64,000 bases of DNA. Origin: Isoetes taiwanensis. Its lineage: Eukaryota > Streptophyta > Lycopodiopsida > Isoetales > Isoetaceae. The stretch covers positions 2,169,257 to 2,233,256 of the forward strand of contig JAJEKV010000042.1 of the NCBI GenBank assembly GCA_021234155.1, given 5' to 3'. Positions 24,101-35,480 of this stretch are shown one piece after another; positions within the stretch are counted from its first letter, which is position 1, and every line of letters starts with the position of its first letter. The notes beneath the pieces are model-generated. The model saw only the letters and a list, made by a program, of their open reading frames with translations. It was not told where the DNA came from and did not search any database. Both the position numbers and the translations under genes were made by a program.

Positions 24101-24653
24101 AATATAAGAAGAACAGAGTAATTCTTTTGTAGGAACTCTGTTCTTATGAAGACAGTTCTTAGCCGGGAATGAAGAGAATATAGAGCAAGTAATTCCTACT
24201 TAGATCGAAAATTAAGAATCCCTCTTACATTGTCTCACTACGCTCTTGGCACAGTCGATGATTAAAGTAGCTTGAGGTGACAGAGACTAGCTTGATGGCC
24301 AGTAAAGTTGGATGAGGCTCTAATAGCCCCGGCCACATTTCAGGAGCACCATTTCATTTCATAATAATGTTCTCTAGATGCTGAAGAAAAAATAGTGTTT
24401 TAAGAAGGGAACTAAGTATAGAATCACATAGTGTAGGTAATGGAATTCATATTCTAAAGCGGTCTATCCCGGGCAATGGATTTTTTGCTCAAACCTTAAC
24501 TTTGGTTTTGAATGCATACTTCCATTTATGTGATAAGATATTGAAAAGGTAAAATGTCAAACAAGGGTGGATATGCATTTGATAGGATTGGTGCAAATTT
24601 TCTGCAAGCGAATCTTGAGGAATCTAAGGGGAGATTAGGGAATATAGGATCTT
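21121..24653. other. Unassigned; scattered coding-like debris
   Basis: No recognised gene in 3.5 kb. Short frames at 23213-23494 (plus), 23466-23705 (plus) and 22151-22417 (minus) have no known motif. Between 23600 and 24000 the minus strand gives lysine-rich, broken frames that could be old gag-like sequence, but no diagnostic residue supports that. Confidence 0.35.
24081..24215 (+). repeat. Small tandem duplication, about 70 bp unit
   Basis: AGTTCTTAGCGGGAATGGTA, GAATATAA and AGTAATTCTTT (24081-24135) are echoed by AGTTCTTAGCCGGGAATGAA, GAATATAG and AGTAATTCCTA (24154-24212). No coding frame is involved. Confidence 0.65.
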
Positions 24654-25300
24654 TATTGAAGGTATTTCTGGCAAACCTTCAAGCTCAGTGGATTTAGAAC
24701 CTCATCCGGTAACCAATATATACAGAAAATTGCAAGATTATGCAAAAATCCAAGTTCAAGTAATTTTCCAAAACAAAAACTGATCTGAGAGCAAAACTTA
24801 TACCATGCACAATAAATCCGATTTAATGCCATTCAATTCAAGAAGATGCTCTAACATGCTATGATCAAAAGTCGGCCCCAAAACAATTTGCAAAATCCTT
24901 CAAATTTGCAATCCTGACCAAGTCAATATTTGGTCACAATTAGTTGACAATCCGTTGAAGCCTTTGAAAAATCTGCGAGATTAAAAAAAACCACTCTTAA
25001 AACCCCTTATTTCGTTTGGTTCTCAAAACAAATCGGGTCGATTTCCTTGTTTTTTCTAGCGGTGGGTATGTTTCTTTGGCATCACATGTTGAGTATACCT
25101 TGCAAACCTTCAACCTCGGTAGTTTAGAATCTCGAGGGTTTCGCCAAGGCCAGCAATCTTTGTGCAAAATCGCAAAAATATTAATGATTTTGGGATCCCT
25201 AAAGCAAAATGAGACAATTGCACTCAGATCTAAATATCTAGAGTTGTCTTGATCTTTTTAAAATGATCCTTGAAGGATGAATTAGAAAATCTTGGCATGA
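24654..25300. repeat. Two LTR-like fragments related to the TGTTGAAGG family
   Basis: The first starts TATTGAAGGTATTTCTGGC and keeps AAACCTTCAAGCTCAGTGG, TTTAGAACCTC and GACCAAGTCAATATTTGGTC. The second starts near 25087 (TGTTGAGTATACC) with AAACCTTCAACCTCGGTAG and TTTAGAATCTCGAGGG. Both follow the same start-of-block order as 12446 and 16828, in the same orientation, about 430 bp apart. They look like degraded solo or nested LTRs. Confidence 0.5.
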
Positions 25301-25479
25301 GATGTGGAAAAAACTTTGAAACTCCAATTTGGATATATATATTCAAAGTGGGCCGAGAAAAGTTGGCGGTGCACTTCCACGGAGCAGGCTTATGTGTGCA
25401 CACTCAAATGATGATATCTCAGAGTTTTATTAAGTAGTTTTGCTGATTTATGACATAAATATCGAGGAAAAAGTTGAGC

Positions 25480-25835
25480 ATTGGAAAAAATTGGCTTGAT
25501 TTGGGCGAAAATGATGGAGAAAATTGGATTCAAAAATGGATTGGTACAGCGATGAACTATGAGCAAGAAGCTTGATAAAAATTTGGTTTTTCAAATGAAA
25601 ATGACGCCTTTTCGCCGACCTGAGATTATATCTCGACATACGCAAGCAAAGATGCATCAAGTGCTTTCAATAAAATGCGTGCAGGTATGCTTAGGAAATT
25701 TCTTTTTGATGTGATTCTCACTAAGCTAATGCAACTTGAAAGTCAAGGAAGCTTTTTATGGGTTTTTTTTTTTATGACAATTTTTTAATGTTTCTTTAGG
25801 AATAAAATATAAAATATAGACTATATCTTTGGACA
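25480..25835 (+). repeat. Inverted repeat arm, partner at 18960-19320
   Basis: Holds AATTGGCTTGATTTG, GAGCAAGAAGCTTG, GATTCTCACTAAGCTAATGC, AACTTGAAAGTCAAGG and GACAATTTTTTAATGTTTC in this order, mirroring the other arm. It directly follows the LTR-like fragment at 25087, so it may be the continuation of that LTR family. Confidence 0.75.
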
Positions 25836-26195
25836 TCATTTTAGGTAGTTTAATGTGAGCAAGAACCAATGGAAGATCGAGGAGACTTGAGCCTTTAGAG
25901 AGATAGATCTCTTCCCCTAATTTTGCAGAGTGGATTACTTCAAAGCACTAAGATTGAAGGTTTGCTAGGAATACATTCAACAACTCACTATTCTGTAGTC
26001 ATAGTAGTATGATTGGGGATTATGTTGCCTCCTTTTTAAACTAGGGACCAAAGGGATTGTTCAAGAGTTGCTTGTCGATTGGTTGTTCTTCTTTTCTTAT
26101 GATTGATGGACAACCTAAATGTCAATGAGGATATGAACTAACCTTTTAATTTGGAAGGATAAATTAAATTCAATATTTTCCTGTAGCAAAACATA

Positions 26196-26310
26196 ATAAA
26201 TGCATTTTGTTGAGCATCCTATAAAATTTGCATGTATCTACACTGCGCCAATTTATTTGAACTTGTGTATTTTCTAAAATGATATAAAAATGACGAGTGT
26301 TGCAACATGG
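26196..26310 (+). repeat. Dispersed repeat, inverted partner at 52832-52948
   Basis: AATGCATTTTGTTGAGCATC, CTATAAAATTTGCATGTAT, TTATTTGAACTTGTGTATT and TTCTAAAATGA occur here and, reverse-complemented and in the matching order, at 52832-52948, about 26.6 kb away. The conserved span is about 115 bp. No coding potential. Confidence 0.75.
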
Positions 26311-26329
26311 AAGAATATAAGGTAAGTTT

Positions 26330-27125
26330 ATATTTAGAACCATATAAGAGCTAATATGTGTTTATATACCGGTGTTTGTATACGCTGGAAGCACAAACGA
26401 AGATGGCTCTGGGAAATATTATGGATTTTATCGCGGAGATGAATCTTTGCTAACATTTGACTTTAAGCGTATGTGAGATTAGCATGAAACTTGGCTGAGA
26501 ATTCATCACTTGGCAACTTGTAGAAGACATTTTGATATGAAGAACCAAAAGGAAGGACACGATTTAGCATCATACATAAAATTTCAGGAAGCTTTTTGAT
26601 TATCTAAGGATCTTAAGGGCTTGAAGTCAAAGTTTGAAGACACCTCAAGTTTCATATTGGTAATTTGCAAGTTTTTGGTAGGATATTCTACTTTCCAAGC
26701 TACTAATACTATCCAAAAACAATACTACCACACGTTTCTCCTTTCATGCATACACTTGCTATTTTTCCCAGAGGACCAAAAAGTTAGCAAACCATTTTTC
26801 CTAGTAAAAATAAATCATCATCACACATGAAAAAAAATTGCTAAGAAGTTCATCAAATTTGCCCATTCACAAGGTCCAAAATTAAACCATATTTTCTCTC
26901 TAGAAACAAAGATATTGGGTGAGAGAGTGCACCTCGACACTTAACATTTCTAGAATTTCACGACATAACATAAAAGTTGGCATAAAAATCTGCAAAAATC
27001 AAGCACCTTTTATTGCCTCCATGTCGAATGCAACTCATCATATATCATCACATATCATCATCATCACCGCATTATCATCCACATCACTCACATCATCACC
27101 ATGTGCTTAAAAGTTTTTGACTAGG
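26330..27125 (+). repeat. Diverged 1.6 kb-family unit
   Basis: AGAACCAAAAGGAAGGACA, GTTTGAAGACACCTCAAGTTT, ACCATATTTTCTCTCTAGAA, GAGAGAGTGCACCT, a CATCATCACAT-rich tract and AGTTTTTGACTAGGAAAGAG follow the order of a 29-47 kb unit. Part of it (26835-26935) is the reverse complement of 37900-38005. Divergence is much greater than among the 42-47 kb units. Confidence 0.55.
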
Positions 27126-28264
27126 AAAGAGTTGAGCCCAGGATTCCATTGGGCGGCCTGATTTGTTGTGGCGTGAATTTGAGGGAAAGCGGGGTAGTGG
27201 TGATGGTACGCGTTACTGGTCCACTTTGCGGTGGAATTCGACATAAAGAAATCGAAATTTTTTGGCGATGTATGTTGGCGGCGGCTGGCGGCGGATGCAT
27301 GCAAAGCTTGCGGCTAAGCCCGAAAAGAATGCTTGAATCTACAGGGCACCTTGCGACCTCTGACGAATCGCGGTTCTATTCGCGGTTTGCTTCAAATTGC
27401 CATGTTGTTGATAAAACATGATGCGAATTTGCATAGTGGAACACAGGCCTTATAGCACCTTCACATTACCATGTCTGATTACTTGGTAGATCTACAACTT
27501 TTGTCAAATCGTCATTCTTAGCCATCTTTGCCCTAAACTAAAAAAGTTCTCATTTTTTTTTCAGAATTTCCTTTTTCAGCATCAAAGGGTAGAGCATGGA
27601 AAAATTATTATGTAGGATTTGAGAAATTAAATGTGGCCATTTTGAACCTCAAAATCCATTTTGGGATGCACGGCATACTTGAAAAGGGTGGGGGGGAGGA
27701 GGAGGGGGCTATCTACTCCTACCTACCTACACCCATTCTCTTTCTATCCCTTCGCCAGCGTGTACATCACGGGCATGTGGGAGGCAGCGGTCCATGGTTC
27801 CCCGCGTGAAGTCAATACTTAACAAATCAAATATTTTGCTTGATTCATATTTATATCTGATCACAACTTTTTTCATTATAGATCTTTATATGAAGCAATG
27901 TGGCCATTCTTTTACATTGCATTGGTGGTTTGCGGTTATACGCAGCGTCATCACCAAAATCAATGCCATGAGTGCACGGAGCATGCGTGTTGATGAAACA
28001 AGGTGATAGACATGAAGAGGGTTCCTATAGTTTTGCTTCATTGAGCATATAGGCGAATAATTTTACTTTAAGCGAGAACATAATAGACATTTTTTGCAGA
28101 GTATAAACTACACGGTTTTTTTTTCCCCATTTTTGAAACGAGTCCACGGTTAGATGCATTTTAAGGTTGTGTCACGTTGAAGGCAACTAGGTTTTGTCGC
28201 CGGTGATGGCCGTTTAACCCCTTGGATCAAATCTGACCGCGAAAATTTGAATTTGACACTTAGA
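27126..28264. other. Mixed repeat debris with a GC-rich island
   Basis: 27140-27440 is unusually GC-rich and has an open plus frame (27149-27421) with no known domain. 27500-27600 matches the reverse complement of about 37620-37680. At 27690-27830 GGGTGGGGGGGAGGAGG, CTATCTACT, GGGCATGTGGGAGGC and CCCCGCGTGAAG parallel the promoter-side segment at 47400-47515. 27830-28264 holds nothing recognised. Confidence 0.4.
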
Positions 28265-29423
28265 AATAGCCCAGCACAGTGGAACTTTAGCAATTTTCAT
28301 GTGCCATGAATGAATGGTGCATTTTTACTAGAAAAAATGGTCTTGCTAACTTTTGATCTTGGAAAATGTTGAAGGCATTCTGGCCAAAGTTTAACCTCGG
28401 TGGTTCAGGACCTCGAGGTTGCTTGAGGCGACAACTGCGACCAAGATTGCAAAGAAAAGGTCAAATTTTGAGTTGAAAGTGCTTTTCAAGACGAAGAAAA
28501 TGTGACCTCGATAAAAGTTATGCATTTGCTCTTAGGAATCAAATTTTAATGCAATTGCAATTCAAAAAGATGCTTTGGCATGTAAAGAATCTATGCTCAA
28601 AAGTTTGATGCAAAAGAAAATATATCACGAGAACACTCTCAAATTTTCGTCTAACCAAGTGAAAACTTGATAAATGCTCTGCCGACATGCTAATTTTTGC
28701 GGATAAATAATTGATGAGGAGTTTTACTTTTTGGCAGCTTTGTATTAACTTTGAGATCTGCAAACCTAGTACATCAGTTGTTTCCACAAAAATCACCGTA
28801 CAAATAGGCTCAAAAAAATATTTTTGCAAGCGGGCGGTCACAAAGCTAACCGGCAAGCAAATTTTATTAACTCAAACAAATCACGATCTTGTTTTAACCG
28901 ACACTTCATCGCTCTAACAACCACGCAACTAGTGTGCATTAGATGTTGCCAACAAAAGAGATTAAATCTGCTCAAAGATCGCGATTTTTTGGAAAATTGC
29001 TAAGAAACTAGTGCAACTTAAGAAAAATAGTAGTATATGTATTTGTGGATATCTTCTTGCAATATTTAAGGATTGCGTCATACAAGACTTTTAAGTTTTT
29101 CAAAACAATGACAATTTTGCTCTTTTTTGGAGTTTTTCCTTTTTTTTTTTTTTTTTATGCAATATTTCTAAAATCTTGGAAGCACACTATTTTATACTTC
29201 AAAGTGAGTCTACAAGCGGGGCCATGCTTTCTTTAAGACTTTCACTTTCAATCACTAGTTTAGCTTAGGTTTTTCAACTGAGTGCAAATACACAGTTTAA
29301 AATTTTCATTTATTTAGATCGCAGAGTACAACACTTCTTGCAAAATCCAGGAGCTCTCTTGAGTCTACGGCGCACATGATAAAATGCCAAAACAAAAATT
29401 TCTTCATGATTTAGCTAAAGAAT
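28265..29423 (+). repeat. Lead segment of duplicated block, copy 1
   Basis: Collinear with 37975-39145. Shared marks include GTGCCATGAATGAATGGTGC, TGTTGAAGG (28367), AACCTC.GTGGTTCA, AATCAAATTTTAATGCAATT, ACTAGTGTGCATT, GTGGATATCTTCTT, AAAGTGAGTCTACAAGC and CATGATAAAATGCCAAAAC. The TGTTGAAGG start links it to the LTR-like family. No coding frame shared by the two copies was found. Confidence 0.8.
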
Positions 29424-32400
29424 GCTAATTCATGAGGCAAAGAAGGTAATTTTGAGAACGATGCGTCGAGGATTTTACACAGCTGGAAGTACCGCGGTGG
29501 CAGTTGATATCTTCAGCCCAACCGGAATTCATACGTAACAAAGCCCCTTACTATTTAGGTCCAAATCTTTTGTCCATGTTAATTGTTTTGTTTTTTGCCA
29601 TGGTTTTATCTTAGCATGTTTAAGGAAGATTTGGGCCGCTAACACCATTTTTTGCTACCAAGAGCCATGGCACACATGCGTTTCCTAGCTAACCTTGCTT
29701 TTTGCTTGACATGTGTGCATGAGCCAATGTACGTGATTTTGAAAACGACTTTGCATTGAAGAACTCCGAGGAAGACATCAAGTATTGCTGCCATATTTTG
29801 GCGGCATAGAAGCTTTCAGTCGCTGAATTTGCACATTTTTGTCTAATATTTGGCTAATATATGTGTGCAAAGAGATACAGTTTGAAGACTCCCACATCTT
29901 TGGAAACTTTTGGGTAGAAGAACCACGGGAAGGACATTCATTGGATATCATACAAATTGTAGCAAAGAGGATAAAAGATTCAACCATGAGTTTAGAGATT
30001 GAAGACCCTCTCGAAGATTGAAGTTTGGAAGACATCTCAAGTTTCTTTGGTATGTGAAAGTACAGTTCAAATCATTTTGGCGGGTTTCTCTTTTAAGGCT
30101 TCTCACATGATCCTATCAACTCAATCCCATCCATGAACACCATACAAGATTCATATTCCATCTTCATGCCTCATCATCATTTCCTAGCCCATATATACAT
30201 CCCTCCCATCATACATTCACCACCTTTGGAAAACAAAAATCCACCAAGTTTGGCTGTTTATTGTTCACCAAAAACCATCTTCTCTCTCTCTAAAGCTAAG
30301 CTAGAGAGAGAAAGTGCACATTTTCTTCAAACAAGTATGGAAAAGTAAATAATCAAGCCATTGCACCAAAAGATCTATTGGTATATGCACTGAGTGGAAT
30401 TAGTTGCCAAATTGTCCATGTCCCTCAAAAGATGCAAATACCATCCTCATCACACTTTCAGCACATCCATGTCATCCATACTGCGTGTCACCTACCACAA
30501 AACTTATCTTTTCAAAATTTTTGACCTAAGTAAAAGTCATCTTGATACCTTAGATGACATGTCATCATCCCATGATGCCACATCATCCCAAATTCTTCCA
30601 CATCATCATACACATGTCATCCACATCATCTCCCACTTCATAAAAGTTTTATTTAGAAAAAAGTCATTTTGCCACCTTACTTTGACACTTCATCACTTCA
30701 TAATGCCATGTCACCACCCATTTTGCCATCGCCCCACCAACTTGCCACATCATAAAATTTCACTCTTTTTGGTAAAAAAAAATCAAGTGCTCTTTTACCG
30801 AATGGGTGCCATCTTGTAAGAGCATCAAAAATTCCTTGTGGATATTTTTTTTTAGAAAAAGAACCCATATTGACCTTCATTGTTGGTTTCTTGGGATTTG
30901 TGACAAATTTGAAAAAAAAATCCTATCTAGCCTTCCCCACCTCCCTCCTCCCCTCAGCGCCCCACCCCCACACCTCCCATGTGATGCCTAGTCACTTCTC
31001 CTTCAAGATAGCTAATTCATGGGGGCAAAGAAAGGTAATTTTTGAGCAGTGTCCGAGTGTTAGGCCGGTCACCCGCAATTAGCGGATTGATATCTTCATA
31101 GAAGCCTTGAAATTCATCTATAACAAAAAGCCCCCTCTGTTTAGGTTAAATCTTACTTGTCCATGTTAATTTTTTGTTTTTTGTGGGTATGGTTTATCAG
31201 CATGTTTGGGAAGATTTGGGCCCTTCTTTGCCCACATTTTGTATACATAAGAGCCATGGCACACTTCACATTCTAGCCCAACCTTTTTGCTTGACATGTG
31301 TGCATGAGCCAATGTACCATTGATTTTGAAAACATTTTTGCATTGAAGAAGAACTCGGAAGACATCAAAAGTATTCTTTGGCGTATAGAAAACAATTCGC
31401 ACAATTTGCACATTTTTGTCTAATATTTGACTAGCATATCGTGCAAGAGCTAGAAGTTTGAAGACTCCCATCTTTGAAGATCCTGAAATTGACACTTTTG
31501 TTGAAGAACCAAGGAAGGACATTATACAAGTGTAGCAAAGAGGATAAGATTAAGCCAAGTGAACTTGAGTTTGAGATTAAGGCCCCTCAAGATTGAAGTT
31601 TGGAAGACCTCTCAAGTTTCTTTTGGTATGTAGCTAGTTCAAATCATTTTGGCATGAGTTCTATTTTCCAAGGCTTCTCACATGATGCATTATCACCTCA
31701 ATCCCATTCTTGAACACCATACAAGATTTATAACTCACATCTTCATGCCTCATCATCATTTTCCTAGCCCATATATGCATCACACTCCATCATACATTCA
31801 CCACCTTGGAGGCAAAAATCCTGGGATTTGGCTATTATTTCCATGTTCTAAAACCATCCTCCTCTCTCTAAAAGCTAAGCTAGAGAAAGTGCCTGATACT
31901 ATTTCAAACAAGTATGGAAAAGTATTGAGAATTATCAAGCATTGCATAAAAGATCCTATTAGTGCATATGCACTGAGTGCCAAATTGGTTACTTGAAGTC
32001 CACATCATCCTCAAGAATGCCAAATACCATCCACGCCACCACCTAAGCACATCCATGTCATCATACGCGTGTCACCTACCACAAAACTTATCTTTTCAAT
32101 TTTGGCTTTGAGTAAAGTCATCTTGATACGTAGATGACATGTCATCATCCATGATGCCACATCATCCCAAATTAACCCACATCAATGTACATGTATACAC
32201 ATCATCTCCACTTCATAAAAAGTTTTGACTAGAAAAAGTCATTTTGCCACCTTACTTGACACTTCATAAGCCATGTCACCACCCATTTTGCCTAATACAT
32301 ACCAACTTGCCACATCATAAAATTTCCTCTCTTTTTTGGTAAAAAAAATCAAAGTACTCTTTTTTGCAAATGATTCTCCCCATCTTGTGGGGACATCAAA

Positions 32401-32850
32401 AAAGATTCATACGTGATTTTTTTTTGAAAAGACCCATATTGACTATTCATTGTTCATTTTGGGATTTGGCTGACAAATTTGTGGCAATTTTTTGGGAACA
32501 TGTCATCATCCCATGTTGCCACATCATCCCCAAGTGCTTCACATCATATACACATGTCATCCACATCATCTCCACTTCATAAAAGTTTGACTTAGAAAAA
32601 AGTGATTTTGCCACCTTACTTGACACTTCATCACTTTACTTATAATGCCATGTCACCACCATTTGCTTATTCAGCCCCACCAACACTTACATCATAAGAT
32701 TTCACTCCTCTTTTTGGTAAAATCAAGTGCTCCTTTTTTTGCAAAATGATTCTCCCATCTTGTAGAGCATCAGATTCCTTGTGGAATTTTTTTTTTGAAA
32801 AAGACCCATATTGTCCTTCATTGTTCATTTGAAAAAATAAAAAAAATTCC
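29424..32850 (+). repeat. 1.6 kb tandem units, copy 1 array (two plus a partial)
   Basis: Units start at GCTAATTCATG: 29424-31010 (1587 bp), 31011 to about 32490, then a partial restart from the GACATGTCATCATCCCATG tract to about 32850. Each unit runs through AGATTTGGGCC, GACATGTGTGCATGAGCC, TTTGTCTAATATTTG, GAAGAACCACGGGAAGGAC, CTCTCTCTAAAGCTAAGCTAG, a G-poor CATGTCATC tract and a poly-T/poly-A pair. The first unit ends in a C-tract (30930-30978). ORFs in the units (for example 30394-30819) arise from the simple-sequence tract and are not supported as genes. Confidence 0.85.
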
Positions 32851-33244
32851 TATCTACCTTCCTCGCCGGCAAAGCACCACACACGGGCAATGCCTAGTCC
32901 TTCTCCATCAATCTTGATCCCCGTGGTACCCTTTGGGCATGTAGAGTGACAGTAGAATCCGTGAAGGTATACGTAAATTTGCTTATATGAGGAAACTTAG
33001 AGGGGTACGTATATATACCCTATGGACTTTCATGATCACCGGCACGTGGGATATTGTTCTAGAAAAATCTAAGAACCTAAAAAGAGGCGGGGCCGTTCGG
33101 CCTTTTGGCGGATTGGCGTGTCAATCATCACCGAGCTCGAAATGACCATATACATGCCAAAAACATATTCACACATTACAATCCAAACAAAATCCCGCGG
33201 ATCAAACAAAACTAACAAAAGCGAGGGGATTTTATGAAGGGAAA
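32851..33244 (+). promoter_or_regulatory. Promoter-like segment with TATA box, copy 1
   Basis: GTATATATAC lies at 33009-33018, preceded by CCCCGTGGTACC-type GC-rich sequence and followed by TATGGACTTTCATGATC. The ORF at 33245 starts about 227 bp downstream. The same layout recurs at 47380-47790 with the TATA at 47546. Conservation across the block copies and an older version at 20870-21120 suggests a real promoter, perhaps of a retroelement LTR. A start site cannot be placed by eye. Confidence 0.45.
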
Positions 33245-33472
33245 ATGTCTCGAGAGTTTTTGATGGCTCAGTATGAGGATTTTGAAACACGCTTGGAATC
33301 CACGATTTACTCGAGAAGACAAGAAGAAAAGATTTACTTGACTCTTACTCTTCTTAAGGCTCTGATTTCAGGTGATTTCAAGAGAGAGATCTCCGAAGCT
33401 GTTAAGACATTTCAGCATGCTTTGGAATTTATGCGGCAAAATTACATCGAGAAAGAGCTAGAAAGGAGCTAG
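33245..33472 (+). CDS. 75-residue charged helical ORF, intact in copy 1
   Basis: Starts at ATG 33245, just inside an earlier in-phase run from ATGAAGGG. Segments: MSREFLMAQYEDFETRLES, then RRQEEKIYLTLTLLKA, then EISEAVKTFQHALEFM. It is strongly helical with alternating charges. The copy 2 equivalent (47791 on) has stops and frame changes. Downstream, broken frames read QMHSL...MREYLGQLKTLRDKYL (clearer in copy 2), reminiscent of Ty1/copia Gag helices. I infer a gag-like fragment driven by the TATA segment; it could also be captured host sequence. Confidence 0.4.
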   Translation: MSREFLMAQYEDFETRLESTIYSRRQEEKIYLTLTLLKALISGDFKREISEAVKTFQHALEFMRQNYIEKELERS

Positions 33473-33801
33473 GCTTATGAGTTAATATTCAAAAAGCAAA
33501 TGCATAGTCTCGAGCCGGAATTTGTCTGAAGCATGTGAGAAATATCTTAGTGCGACTTAAGACTCTAAAGGACAAGTACCTTGAATGGCTGAGTGGACAT
33601 ATAAGAGCGATGCTACTTTCTTATTATCCATGAAGAAAATAGTATGCTATAGAACAATAAGACCTAAGCATCTAAACTTGATCAAACACAATAATCCCAA
33701 TGTTTGTTATTCAAATCCTTAAAGGTTTTGGTTAAAATTCACTTGTCACATAACCTTTAGCATAAACCTTATATTTACTTCATTCATTTCCTTTGTAGGT
33801 A
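33473..33801 (+). pseudogene. Continuation of gag-like frame and intron-like stretch, copy 1
   Basis: To about 33650 the plus strand carries frame-broken relatives of the copy 2 phrase MREYLGQLKTLRDKYLGAGG and HIDDATLI. After CAATAAGACC the sequence turns AT-rich and ends in TTCATTTCCTTTGTAG at about 33799, a good 3' splice acceptor, directly before the next ORF. Copy 2 ends the same stretch with TTTCACTGTAG. A spliced plus-strand transcript is therefore possible but unproved. Confidence 0.35.
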
Positions 33802-34044
33802 TTGACGTTCAATGAGGCGAGTTATCAGCCTATATTGGATAGCCCATTTGCAGAGCGATGCGCATCTGATTCACACGCAAATAATCTCACATCAATGCAA
33901 TTACGAATACTTCTTATTTATTTTTGGGTCGAGGATCCGGCGCTATGGCCGGACCGATCGATCCACGATATCACTGAGAGCTTAACTTTCTTTTTCTATT
34001 CAATATGGGATAGATATATCCATAATAAGCTGGGCAAACCTTGA
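33802..34044 (+). CDS. 80-residue ORF after acceptor-like site, copy 1
   Basis: The frame includes ANNLTSMQLRILLIYF and SLTFFFYSIWDRYIHNKLG. Copy 2 (48334-48560) reads a related but frame-shifted ANNLTSMQLQEYFFCYF and GRYGGPIDPPDITK. Because the copies disagree exactly at CAG/CTG/CG sites, the true protein cannot be read from either. No family is recognised. It lies between the gag-like ORF (plus) and the copia pol remnant (minus). Confidence 0.3.
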   Translation: MTFNEASYQPILDSPFAERCASDSHANNLTSMQLRILLIYFWVEDPALWPDRSIHDITESLTFFFYSIWDRYIHNKLGKP

Positions 34045-34239
34045 AACCTTTAACCCTTGAAACCCAGCACAACCTTTAACATTACAATTTCATCCTTTAA
34101 CCTTGAATATCAACTTTTGGGTTAAAAGATCGTAGTACTTTTAACCTCAATTTTGTCTAAGTACATCTTCATTAATCATAACATGAACAATCCCTTCATG
34201 TTTATGACTTTTGTCCCTTGAATTTTATTCTTGACTCAC
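34045..34239. other. Intergenic, AACCTTTAAC repeats
   Basis: Contains several AACCTTTAAC/AACCTTGAA repeats, shared with 48570-48660. It separates the plus-strand ORF from the minus-strand copia remnant. No gene. Confidence 0.5.
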
Positions 34240-35480
34240 GTAAGTACCATGCGATAGAGCTTTTTGATGGAGATAATACGCTAAGCTGACTTGAGGTGTT
34301 CACATATACCATCTTATTTTGCATTTTCTTCACAACATCTCACGATAAAAGTCGCGAGTTCTAACTCAATATGCTTAGTCCTTTTAAAATTGAAAAGAGC
34401 AGGGTCTTTAGTCATAGCTATGCAAGTAGTACTATCACAATGTGTAATTCTACATGTATAAATTGATCATAACCTAATTCAAACATAGGCCTTCTTTCCC
34501 ATATCAACTCTCTTTGGTAGCTAATGCGGTGAAGCATACTACTGCCTCGACACTAGACATAACAATAGCGATACGTTTTTGCATTCCATGCAATTGGTGC
34601 TCCTCCTAAGAAGATTAAATATACGGGTGGAACTTCCCTTGTATCAAGGTCCCCTCCCCAATCTGCATCACAAAATGCACTTGCAAATTGTAAGTTCTCT
34701 GACATTTGTAACTAATTCCATCATTCATTGTCCCTTAAGATATCTTAATGTCTCTTCTTTGCTATCAAGTATTGATCCCTTCACAGGTCATTATTATACA
34801 CCTTAACATGTTTACAGCATAAGCTATATACGGGCGAGTGCAATTTGCCACATAAGAAAGACATCCTACTCGAGGAGACACGTAAGGTACCTTTTTCATC
34901 TCTTCACCGTTCTCTTTTCGATTCTTGGGCTCATCTTATGAGAAATCTTTTGCAAGGTATTATAGGAGTTTTAGCAATGTTGCGATCTCTCATTTTTGAA
35001 TTTGAAATGAAGCACATCCCTTCTATAAATACGAGGTAAGTGTCAATATCTTAGTAGCTCTATCCTGTGAACTTCAACTCCCTAAGAATTTCCTCTGACT
35101 CCACCCCAAATATGACATCTATATTTAATGTTTAAAGAAACATTCATGCAATGCTCGGAACTTTAATTCCTTTTGAGATCATTATATTGTCATCTACATA
35201 CGAGTGCAATTATGCACCATTCCTCCTGATCGATACTTATAGAGATTGCCATCATTTTTGTAACTTAACAAATCCTTAAAAGTGAAATCGGACTTGTGTA
35301 CCTGAGAAAATAGGATAGTTCTGTGGGTACATTTAAAGATAATTAAACAACTTTTCTTTGCGTTGATTGCATTAAGTGTAGTTATGCATTACAAGACTAC
35401 TTTGGATATAATGATAGAAAACCATGACCTCCAAATCACGTATCTTGCAACTACATGTTTTTAACGGCGGAGGGCATGAA
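34240..35480 (-). mobile_element. Ty1/copia RT-RNase H remnant, copy 1
   Basis: Nucleotide-level match to 48780-49990, where the reading frame is better. The catalytic YVDD codons lie at about 35190-35203 (GTCATCTACATAC on the plus strand). RNase H landmarks correspond to 34280-34760. Open frames are short because of numerous small indels and substitutions at CAG/CTG-equivalent positions. Orientation is minus, opposite to the gag-like ORFs on its left. Confidence 0.75.

Noticed and set aside
29139-29157. Long T-run as a terminator or LINE tail
   Set aside because: It lies inside the lead segment. The other block copy lacks the run and continues collinearly, so it is a local homopolymer expansion or miscall.
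30394-30819. 141-codon ORF, His/Ser/Thr-rich
   Set aside because: It falls in the CATGTCATC simple-sequence tract. Equivalent places in the other units have differently broken frames, so composition explains it.
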